DNA from: Brachyspira catarrhinii
GTDB lineage: Bacteria; Spirochaetota; Brachyspiria; Brachyspirales; Brachyspiraceae
Direction: 5' to 3'
Length of the DNA: 5,143 nt
Assembly: GCF_005518285.1 (NCBI RefSeq)
Contig: NZ_SJDU01000158.1
Coordinates: 1 to 5,143, forward strand
Of the stretch, positions 1 through 4,663 are shown piece by piece. Within the stretch, counting starts at the first letter, position 1. Every line of letters begins with the position of its first letter. The position numbers were made by a program, and so were the translations under genes. The notes under the pieces were generated by a model. That model made no database searches. It worked only from the letters and a program-made list of their open reading frames with translations, and was not told where the DNA came from.

Positions 1-32
1 TCTTTAGCCTGAACTGTATCATCTCCAAGCAT
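1..32 (-). CDS. N-terminal fragment of an unidentified minus-strand reading frame, cut by the window edge
   Basis: Reading leftwards, an ATG at 32-30 opens a frame giving MLGDDTVQAK before the sequence runs out. It begins 2 nt after the stop codon of the DUF1858 gene, so if real it would be the next gene of the same transcript. A GGAGAG lies on the minus strand about 14 nt upstream of the ATG, rather far for a ribosome binding site. The frame is also open upstream of the ATG (reading EYRIEM) back to a stop near 54-56, so the fragment could instead continue the preceding protein after a frameshift. Ten residues are too few to assign a family. Confidence 0.35.
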   Translation of the reverse strand, partial: MLGDDTVQAK

Positions 33-34
33 CT

Positions 35-337
35 CTATTCTATATTCTCTCCGTTATGAAGCCGTTTTATTAAGTCTTTCAATATTTCGTTTCTTTCGTT
101 ATTTTCATTGATTGCAAAAGTAAATCCATTCTCTTCAAACTTTTTTATAATATTTTTCATATCTATATTTTTTATTTTTGATGCTTTATCTATAGTAGTT
201 ATTTTAGCCATAGTGTTAAACATAACGGGATTTTTTATAGCTTCAAAACCCAAATCCGACAATATATCTTTTATCTCGGGATATTCTTTGCATAATTCGT
301 AAATATTTTTATTTGTATTTATTAACTTTTTTGTCAT
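35..337 (-). CDS. DUF1858 domain protein, possibly with a truncated DUF438-like tail
   Basis: This is a 100-residue, probably cytoplasmic protein. Residues about 5-75 match my recollection of the DUF1858 family (the small domain also found at the N terminus of ScdA-like and hemerythrin-type proteins): YELCKEYPEIKDIL, then LGFEAIKNPVM, then ITTIDKASKIKNID. The family is linked to redox or metal-related proteins, but its biochemical role is not established. There is no signal peptide or membrane segment. The ATG at 337-335 is supported by AAAGGA on the minus strand (346-351), 8 nt upstream. Residues about 79-100 (NERNEILKDLIKRLHNGEN) resemble the start of a DUF438 domain, then the frame stops abruptly. 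It is probably transcribed leftwards from the promoter at 385-413. The family call is fairly secure; whether the protein is full length is not. Confidence 0.85.
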   Translation of the reverse strand: MTKKLINTNKNIYELCKEYPEIKDILSDLGFEAIKNPVMFNTMAKITTIDKASKIKNIDMKNIIKKFEENGFTFAINENNERNEILKDLIKRLHNGENIE

Positions 338-345
338 TATAGTTA

Positions 346-351
346 TCCTTT
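346..351 (-). promoter_or_regulatory. Ribosome binding site of the DUF1858 gene
   Basis: Read on the minus strand this is AAAGGA, 8 nt before the ATG at 337-335. It fixes the start of the DUF1858 protein. Confidence 0.65.
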
Positions 352-384
352 TATTAAAATTTATTTGTTTTATTATTCTAACAA

Positions 385-413
385 ATTATATTATAGATTA
401 TAAATTTAGTCAA
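385..413 (-). promoter_or_regulatory. Sigma-70-type promoter for the leftward DUF1858 gene
   Basis: On the minus strand TTGACT (413-408) and TATAAT (390-385) are separated by 17 nt. Transcription would start near 378, giving an untranslated leader of about 40 nt before the ATG at 337. An overlapping TATAAT at 395-390 has only a 12-nt spacer and is less likely. The stretch is AT-rich, so the -10 alone would mean little; the correctly spaced -35 is what supports it. Confidence 0.6.
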
Positions 414-457
414 ATTTATTAATATGACTTAAAATTATGTATATTTATCAAATATTT

Positions 458-485
458 TTGACAAAAAACTTTTATAATATATAAT
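458..485 (+). promoter_or_regulatory. Consensus sigma-70-type promoter for the HEAT/ATPase gene pair
   Basis: Perfect TTGACA (458-463) and perfect TATAAT (480-485) are separated by 16 nt. The predicted start near 492 leaves a leader of about 48 nt before the ATG at 540. A second TATAAT at 473-478 would be only 9 nt from the -35 box and is not usable with it. This promoter and the leftward one at 385-413 stand back to back, with their -35 boxes about 44 bp apart. Confidence 0.7.
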
Positions 486-539
486 AAATACGATTATTCA
501 AAATTTTTTACCAAATATTAAAATAAAACGGAAATAAAA

Positions 540-737
540 ATGATAAAAAAAATACTCTCCGAATTGGAAAGCGAAGATAAAAGAAAGCGACTTAACGCTC
601 TCGATAAACTCTCTGAAATCGTTTTTGATGTCGATAGAATTACGGTTATAAAGGCGCTTAAACCTCATATTTTGGATTGGGACGAGGATGTGAGGGCAAA
701 AGTTTCTTCAGTTCTAAAATTATATACGGAGCAATGA
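540..737 (+). CDS. Small HEAT-repeat-like helical protein
   Basis: This 65-residue soluble protein has a composition and spacing typical of alpha-helical HEAT repeats: KRKRLNALDKLSEIV forms one helix and, after a turn, DWDEDVRAKVSSVLKLY forms another. The D-x-D-x-x-V-R pattern is the classic HEAT signature. It is about one and a half repeats long, so it probably works as a small adaptor or as part of a larger assembly. I cannot assign a specific function. The ribosome binding site is weak (CGGA at 529-532, 7 nt before the ATG). Its stop codon TGA (735-737) lies within the start region of the downstream MinD/ParA-type ATPase, and the promoter at 458-485 would serve both, so the two are probably co-expressed and translationally coupled. 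A functional link to the ATPase is inferred from position only. Confidence 0.7.
   Translation: MIKKILSELESEDKRKRLNALDKLSEIVFDVDRITVIKALKPHILDWDEDVRAKVSSVLKLYTEQ
728..731 (+). promoter_or_regulatory. Ribosome binding site deciding the ATPase start
   Basis: GGAG sits inside the end of the HEAT-like gene. It is 8 nt from the ATG at 740 but only 2 nt from the in-frame ATG at 734, so 740 is the better start. Confidence 0.6.
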
Positions 738-739
738 TT

Positions 740-1540
740 ATGGGGAGAATAATATCTTTTTCAAGCGGAAAGGGAGGAGCGGGCAAAACTCTATGCACGG
801 TTAATTTTGCCACCGAATTGGTTTCAAGAGGTTATAAAGTTTTGGTTTTCGATATTGATATTAATTGCTCTAATGTTTTTATACTGCTTCATGTAAAACC
901 CGAATCAAAATTGCAAGAATATTTTGAAGGGAATTCCGCTTTGAAAGATTGCATCATAAAAAGCGAATTCAATATAGATGTAATAAGCGCGGGAATCAAT
1001 ATTCAAAGATTCGTTCAATTTGAAAACGATTTTAATTTGTCGATTTTGGCGAGAGATTTAAAAGAATTGTCGACAGAATACGATTATGTTTTAATCGATT
1101 ATGCCGCTGGAATAACTCAAGCTATGATGAAATTTTATCAAATGTCGGACGATATTATTTTAATCGCAAATCCCGAAATAACTTCATTAACCGACCTTTA
1201 TAGATTAATGAAAATGATGTTCGTAAATAAAATAACCGACAAAATGTATTTGATAGTAAATAAAGTAAAAAATATAGATTGGGCGATTAATCTTTACAAA
1301 GAAGTAAAAAAAGTCTCCGATAAATTTTCTTTGGATATAAATTTGGTATTGCTCGGACCGATTTTATTTGACGAAGAAAAAGTCATGGTTTCGATTCAAA
1401 AAAGAACTCCTTTAATAATATTATATCCGAAAACTCCAATCAAAGGCGGATTTTCTTTAGCCGTCACAAGATATTTATACGACTTGGGACTTTTAAACGA
1501 AGAAAAAGCGAGAGAAAAATCATTCGCCGATTTTTTCTGA
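740..1540 (+). CDS. MinD/ParA-family deviant-Walker P-loop ATPase (MinD/FlhG-like)
   Basis: This 266-residue protein of the SIMIBI class normally binds ATP, dimerises and positions or switches partners in the cell. Residues 8-17 hold the deviant Walker A motif SSGKGGAGKT, with signature lysine K11 and P-loop lysine K16. Switch I carries D38 and D40 (VFDIDINCSN). Walker B is YVLIDYAAG with D120. The later NK at 174-175 in LIVNKVKN corresponds to the base-contacting strand. Length matches MinD and FlhG. There is no N-terminal DQAxxLR motif as in FlhG, and the C-terminal tail (KAREKSFADFF) is not an obvious MinD membrane-targeting helix, so the sub-family is open. The start at 740 follows the well-placed GGAG; 734 is an alternative that overlaps the upstream stop as ATGA. 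The partner is unknown. The small HEAT-like protein upstream is the obvious candidate. No flagellar or septum gene is in view. Confidence 0.85.
   Translation: MGRIISFSSGKGGAGKTLCTVNFATELVSRGYKVLVFDIDINCSNVFILLHVKPESKLQEYFEGNSALKDCIIKSEFNIDVISAGINIQRFVQFENDFNLSILARDLKELSTEYDYVLIDYAAGITQAMMKFYQMSDDIILIANPEITSLTDLYRLMKMMFVNKITDKMYLIVNKVKNIDWAINLYKEVKKVSDKFSLDINLVLLGPILFDEEKVMVSIQKRTPLIILYPKTPIKGGFSLAVTRYLYDLGLLNEEKAREKSFADFF
1514..1537. terminator. Possible weak bidirectional terminator hairpin between convergent genes
   Basis: GAAAAATC (1514-1521) and GATTTTTTC (1529-1537) can pair around a 7-nt loop, with one extra T on the right side. The hairpin lies in the last codons of the ATPase gene and 25 nt past the alanine dehydrogenase stop on the other strand. 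The stem is almost all A-T, so its stability is doubtful. Confidence 0.3.
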
Positions 1541-1561
1541 TTATATTACTTTTTATTTAGC

Positions 1562-2674
1562 CTATAAACCCAAAGCCTTTTTAGGGTCGGTATATTCCAA
1601 TCCGAATGCGTCCGCCACTCCCTTGAAAGTGCATTTTCCGTTATAAGTATTTAATCCCGTTAGCATAGTTTCATTCGTTTTGCATATCTCTTCGAGTCCA
1701 TCGTTTGCAAGCATTATTCCGTAATGAGTAGTGGAATTGGTTAGAGCTATTGTGGAAGTTCTTGGAACGGCGCCAGGCATATTGGCAACGCAATAATGAA
1801 CTATATCGTCTATAATATAAATTGGGTCATCATGAGTCGTGGCATGAGAAGTTTCAAAACATCCTCCTTGGTCTATCGCCACATCGACTATTACGCAGCC
1901 TTTTTTCATTATTTTTAAATGCTCTTTTCTTAAAAGTTTAGGGGCTTTTGCTCCTGGTATTAAAACGCTTCCTATAATTACATCCGCCGTTTTATATAAA
2001 TTCTCCAATGTTGAAGGAGCGCTGAAATAAGTATTTATTCTCATATTAAATATTTGGTCTATATAAGATAATCTCGCTATATTAACATCGGTTATAGAAA
2101 CATTCGCTCCAAAACCCATAGCTATTTGAGCAGCGTTTAATCCCACAACTCCAGCTCCGAGTATAACTACATTCGCTTTTTGAACTCCAGGAACTCCGCC
2201 AAGTAAAACGCCTTCTCCTCCGAATTTCTTTTCCAAATATTTTGAAGCTTCTTGAATCGATAATCTTCCAGCAATACAACTCATAGGTGCAAGGCATGGA
2301 AGTTGATTGGATTCGTCTCGCATCGTTTCGTAAGCTATAGATTTAATTTTCTTTTTCAAAAGCATTTCGGTTAATGGTTTATCGGCGGCTAAATGCAAAT
2401 ATGTATATAATATTTGATTTTCTCTAAAATAATTATATTCTTCTTCTATCGGTTCTTTTACTTTCACTATCATATCAGCTTCGAATACTTTCTTTTTATC
2501 GGTTATTTCCGCGCCAGCTTTTTTATATTCTTCATCCGAAAATCCCGAACCTTCTCCAGCACCTTTTTCGATTAATACCTTATGATTATTACTAACATAA
2601 TCGGCGACATTGGAAGGCGTTAATCCTACTCTATATTCTTGATTTTTAATTTCTTTAGGGCATCCTATAAGCAT
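1562..2674 (-). CDS. ald: Alanine dehydrogenase (NAD+-dependent)
   Basis: This 370-residue cytoplasmic enzyme catalyses the reversible oxidative deamination of L-alanine to pyruvate and ammonium with NAD+. In a fermenter it links nitrogen assimilation or alanine use to the NADH pool. Length is standard. Active-site residues expected from the family are present: R15 (EYRVG), K73 (KVKEP), H94 (YLHLAA) and D268 (AIDQGGCFE). The Rossmann motif GAGVVG is at 173-178, followed by the ribose-binding D196. Other family blocks are LLGGVPGV (157-164), IPGAKAPKL (239-247) and CVANMPGAVPRTST near residue 300. The ATG is fixed by AAGGAG 6 nt upstream, and a near-consensus promoter lies at 2711-2739. The gene is apparently monocistronic, convergent with the ATPase and divergent from the hydrogenase. 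I see no truncation or missing key residue. Confidence 0.97.
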   Translation of the reverse strand: MLIGCPKEIKNQEYRVGLTPSNVADYVSNNHKVLIEKGAGEGSGFSDEEYKKAGAEITDKKKVFEADMIVKVKEPIEEEYNYFRENQILYTYLHLAADKPLTEMLLKKKIKSIAYETMRDESNQLPCLAPMSCIAGRLSIQEASKYLEKKFGGEGVLLGGVPGVQKANVVILGAGVVGLNAAQIAMGFGANVSITDVNIARLSYIDQIFNMRINTYFSAPSTLENLYKTADVIIGSVLIPGAKAPKLLRKEHLKIMKKGCVIVDVAIDQGGCFETSHATTHDDPIYIIDDIVHYCVANMPGAVPRTSTIALTNSTTHYGIMLANDGLEEICKTNETMLTGLNTYNGKCTFKGVADAFGLEYTDPKKALGL

Positions 2675-2680
2675 AAAAAA

Positions 2681-2686
2681 CTCCTT
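2681..2686 (-). promoter_or_regulatory. Strong ribosome binding site of ald
   Basis: Minus-strand AAGGAG lies 6 nt before the ATG at 2674-2672. Together with the strong promoter it suggests high expression. Confidence 0.8.
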
Positions 2687-2710
2687 AATTAATAATTATT
2701 TATATTTTAA

Positions 2711-2739
2711 AGTATAGTAAATTAACTTTTTATTGTCAA
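2711..2739 (-). promoter_or_regulatory. Near-consensus sigma-70-type promoter of ald
   Basis: On the minus strand TTGACA (2739-2734) and TATACT (2716-2711) are separated by exactly 17 nt. Transcription would start near 2704, giving a leader of about 30 nt that contains only the ribosome binding site. There is therefore no room for a riboswitch, and control would have to act at the promoter. Confidence 0.75.
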
Positions 2740-2806
2740 GAGATAAAGAGTAAATAATATCTAAATATATATTATAATAATCTTTGTATTTTAAAATTTA
2801 TTACAC

Positions 2807-2833
2807 TTGAAAAATAGTCATTTATATTATAAT
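2807..2833 (+). promoter_or_regulatory. Possible promoter of the [FeFe] hydrogenase gene
   Basis: TTGAAA (2807-2812) is followed after 15 nt by TATAAT (2828-2833). The spacer is shorter than ideal. A second TATAAT at 2849-2854 has no clear -35 box. The predicted leader is about 60 nt, AT-rich and without an obvious structure. The promoter lies back to back with the ald promoter, their -35 boxes about 70 bp apart. Confidence 0.4.
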
Positions 2834-2891
2834 ATTTATCAATATAAGTATAATTTATTTACTTTATATTTATAAAAATCACTTTAATTTT

Positions 2892-2895
2892 GGAG
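2892..2895 (+). promoter_or_regulatory. Ribosome binding site deciding the hydrogenase start
   Basis: GGAG lies 6 nt before the ATG at 2902. A longer frame could begin at a TTG at 2890, but that would place the ribosome binding site inside the coding sequence, so 2902 is preferred. Confidence 0.75.
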
Positions 2896-2901
2896 AATAG
2901 A

Positions 2902-4377
2902 ATGAATATAAATAATAACGCCGCTCAATTAAAAAAAGATATTCTTGTTAGAATAACGACACTTTTTATTGAAGACAGACTTTTGGAAGACATAGATAAA
3001 ATGCCAATCGAAATAATACCGAGAGATAGCAAATCGATAAGGTGCTGCATTCATCATGACAGAGAGATTATAAAAAATAGAATCTTGGCGAGACTCGGAA
3101 TAAGCGTGGAAGGAAAGGAAGACAGCGGAATTCCTTTATCGCAATACGCGAAATTGGCTTTGGAAAGAGAAAAACCGACTTGGCCCATGCTTACCGTTTT
3201 GGACGAAGCTTGTAATGCCTGCGTTAAAGCAAATTTCATGGTTACAAACGCATGTCAGGCTTGTTTGGCTCGTCCTTGTATGGTAAATTGTCCTAAAAAC
3301 GCCATAGATATTTTGGACGAAAAAAGAGCTTTTATTCATAGCGAAAAATGTATAAACTGCGGATTATGTTTGAAGAACTGTCCTTATCATGCGATTATTT
3401 ATATTCCCGTTCCTTGCGAAGAATCTTGTCCCGTAGGAGCGATTAATAAAAACGAATTTGGAAAAGAAGTTATCGATTATCATAAATGTATTTTTTGCGG
3501 AAATTGTATGAGAGAATGTCCTTTCAGCGCGATGATGGATAAAGGACAATTATTGGATGTGTTGAAACATTTGAAAGAAGACGGCAAAAAAGTAAATGTA
3601 ATGTATGCTCCTTCTATCGCGTCTCAATTCAACGCAAAACCTGGACAATTAAAAAGCGCGTTGCTTAAAATTGGTTTTGGTAAAGTTTGGGAAGTGGCTT
3701 TGGGAGCGGATATAACATCCGACAAAGAAGCTCATGAATTTGAAGAGAGAATGGAGAGAGGCGATAAACTTATGACGACTTCATGCTGTCCCGCTTATGT
3801 TAAGGCGGTTAGAAGACATGTTCCAGAGCTTATTCCATGCGTATCTGAAACGAGAACTCCGATGCATTATACGGCGGAAATGATGAGAGAAGACGATTCG
3901 GAAGCGATTAATGTGTTTATAGGACCATGCCTTGCAAAAAGAAGAGAAAGCATTGACGATGATTTGGTTGATTATTGTTTATCGATGGAAGAGCTTGACG
4001 CTTTATTTATAGCCACTGGAACGGATGTTATGAAAGAACCAGATTTGAATATAGATGTCATTCCAACTTCTTCGGGCAGAAAATACGCTATGAGCGGAGG
4101 AGTAGCCGAAGCGGTAAAAATAAGATTGAAACATCCCGAAAAAGTTAAGCCTACCGTTATTGACGGATTGGATAAAGAAGGAATGAAACAGCTTAAAAAT
4201 TTCGGCAAGATTCAATCGGGAGAGATGCCGATTCAAAACGACACTCCAAATTTGGTAGAAGTTATGGCTTGCAAAGGCGGATGCGTTGGAGGTCCCTGCG
4301 TTGTGAAAAATCCTAAAGCCGCAACCGTTCAATTGCAGAGATACGCCGCCGATGGATTGGAATTAACGGCTAAATAA
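2902..4377 (+). CDS. Monomeric [FeFe] hydrogenase, group-B-like, with accessory [4Fe-4S] clusters
   Basis: This 491-residue cytoplasmic enzyme interconverts protons plus electrons and H2, with ferredoxin as the likely partner. Residues 104-206 hold sixteen cysteines, enough for four [4Fe-4S] clusters: C104/C107; C118, C121, C126, C130-P; C150, C153, C156, C160-P; C172 and C176-P; and C196, C199, C202, C206-P. The catalytic H domain follows with L1 TTSCCPAY (292-299), L2 GPCLAKRRE (341-349) and L3 MACKGGCVGGPC (455-466). All four H-cluster ligand cysteines are present (C296, C343, C457, C461), as is C295, the counterpart of the proton-relay cysteine. The L2 glycine in place of the usual Met-Pro-Cys methionine, and the L3 KGGCVGGPC ending, differ from classical CpI-type enzymes and fit the monomeric group B. 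An N-terminal RCCIHHDREIIKNR block (47-60) is also typical of that group. Transcribed alone; the maturases HydE, HydF and HydG must be encoded elsewhere. Confidence 0.93.
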   Translation: MNINNNAAQLKKDILVRITTLFIEDRLLEDIDKMPIEIIPRDSKSIRCCIHHDREIIKNRILARLGISVEGKEDSGIPLSQYAKLALEREKPTWPMLTVLDEACNACVKANFMVTNACQACLARPCMVNCPKNAIDILDEKRAFIHSEKCINCGLCLKNCPYHAIIYIPVPCEESCPVGAINKNEFGKEVIDYHKCIFCGNCMRECPFSAMMDKGQLLDVLKHLKEDGKKVNVMYAPSIASQFNAKPGQLKSALLKIGFGKVWEVALGADITSDKEAHEFEERMERGDKLMTTSCCPAYVKAVRRHVPELIPCVSETRTPMHYTAEMMREDDSEAINVFIGPCLAKRRESIDDDLVDYCLSMEELDALFIATGTDVMKEPDLNIDVIPTSSGRKYAMSGGVAEAVKIRLKHPEKVKPTVIDGLDKEGMKQLKNFGKIQSGEMPIQNDTPNLVEVMACKGGCVGGPCVVKNPKAATVQLQRYAADGLELTAK

Positions 4378-4402
4378 ATTAAAATAAAATTTTATTAAAT
4401 TT

Positions 4403-4436
4403 GGATTGCTTCGGCATGCCTACGGCTAGCAATGAC
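4403..4436. repeat. Palindromic interspersed repeat, copy A
   Basis: The element runs from GGATTGCTTC to AGCAATGAC, with 6-bp terminal arms ATTGCT (4405-4410) and AGCAAT (4428-4433) and an internal GGCATGCC palindrome. The same ends recur at 4787-4833 (inverted) and 4896-4926. This copy is non-coding, 25 nt past the hydrogenase stop. Confidence 0.7.
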
Positions 4437-4443
4437 ATTTTTT
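4405..4443 (+). terminator. Possible Rho-independent terminator of the hydrogenase gene, made from repeat copy A
   Basis: The hairpin formed by the repeat arms (4405-4410 with 4428-4433) is followed after 4 nt by six T residues (4438-4443). The stem is short and the loop large, so termination efficiency is uncertain. No better candidate lies between the hydrogenase stop and the next promoter. Confidence 0.4.
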
Positions 4444-4453
4444 ATTTAAACTA

Positions 4454-4482
4454 TTGACAAAAAATTTAATCAAATATATAAA
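4454..4482 (+). promoter_or_regulatory. Tandem promoter 1 of 3 upstream of the repeat-containing gene
   Basis: TTGACA (4454-4459) is followed after 17 nt by TATAAA (4477-4482). Its -10 box is flanked by an 11-bp inverted repeat (4463-4473 and 4490-4500), which could be an operator. Confidence 0.55.
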
Positions 4483-4500
4483 TTAAGAATTGATTAAATT
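4463..4500. repeat. 11-bp inverted repeat around the first tandem -10 box, with a third copy at 4617-4627
   Basis: AATTTAATCAA (4463-4473) is inverted as TTGATTAAATT (4490-4500) across a 16-nt spacer. It recurs directly at 4617-4627, overlapping the -10 box of promoter 3. The sequence is AT-rich, so chance or promoter duplication can explain part of this; a regulator binding site is possible. Confidence 0.4.
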
Positions 4501-4523
4501 AAAAAATATTTAAATTAATTTAG

Positions 4524-4552
4524 TTGACAAAGTTTGAAAAATATTGTAGAAT
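4524..4552 (+). promoter_or_regulatory. Tandem promoter 2 of 3
   Basis: TTGACA (4524-4529) is followed after 17 nt by TAGAAT (4547-4552). It shares TAGTTGACAAA and AAATATTGTA-AAT (one base differing) with promoter 3, which suggests that the two arose by duplication. Confidence 0.55.
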
Positions 4553-4591
4553 ATTACTAATTAAATTAATTGATATTTAGAAAATAAATAG

Positions 4592-4619
4592 TTGACAAAT
4601 TTTTTAAATATTGTATAAT
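4592..4619 (+). promoter_or_regulatory. Tandem promoter 3 of 3, closest to the ATG
   Basis: Perfect TTGACA (4592-4597) is followed after 16 nt by perfect TATAAT (4614-4619). Transcription would start near 4626, about 38 nt before the ATG at 4664. This is the best promoter of the three. Confidence 0.65.
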
Positions 4620-4650
4620 TTAATCAATATTTAATAAAACTAAAAAACGA

Positions 4651-4657
4651 AGAGGAA
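4651..4657 (+). promoter_or_regulatory. Ribosome binding site of the repeat-containing gene
   Basis: AGAGGAA lies 6 nt before the ATG at 4664. A good Shine-Dalgarno sequence here, directly behind three promoters, is the main reason to think the frame downstream is really translated. Confidence 0.65.
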
Positions 4658-4663
4658 TTTAAT

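Noticed and set aside
108..302. Plus-strand open frame with a hydrophobic product
   Set aside because: It is antisense to the well-supported DUF1858 gene; the hydrophobicity results from reading Lys/Asn-rich codons backwards.
473..478. TATAAT as the -10 box of the rightward promoter
   Set aside because: It is only 9 nt from the TTGACA; the TATAAT at 480-485 gives a normal 16-nt spacer.
677..739. N-terminal extension of the MinD-like ATPase beginning MGRGCEGK
   Set aside because: It lies in another frame of the HEAT-like gene, lacks a ribosome binding site, and family members begin just before the Walker A motif as they do from 740.
2082..2297. Minus-strand frame of 71 codons within ald
   Set aside because: It is an out-of-frame shadow of alanine dehydrogenase with an Arg/Ser/Trp-rich, unrealistic composition.
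2890..2901. TTG start for the hydrogenase (four extra residues)
   Set aside because: It would place the GGAG ribosome binding site inside the coding sequence; the ATG at 2902 is ideally spaced from it.
3054..4332. Several minus-strand open frames of 61-109 codons inside the hydrogenase gene
   Set aside because: They are antisense shadows of a strongly conserved protein. I saw no domain similarity in their translations and no convincing start signals.
4383..4396. Perfect AT palindrome AATAAAATTTTATT as hydrogenase terminator
   Set aside because: It has no loop and no G-C pair and is common by chance in such AT-rich DNA.
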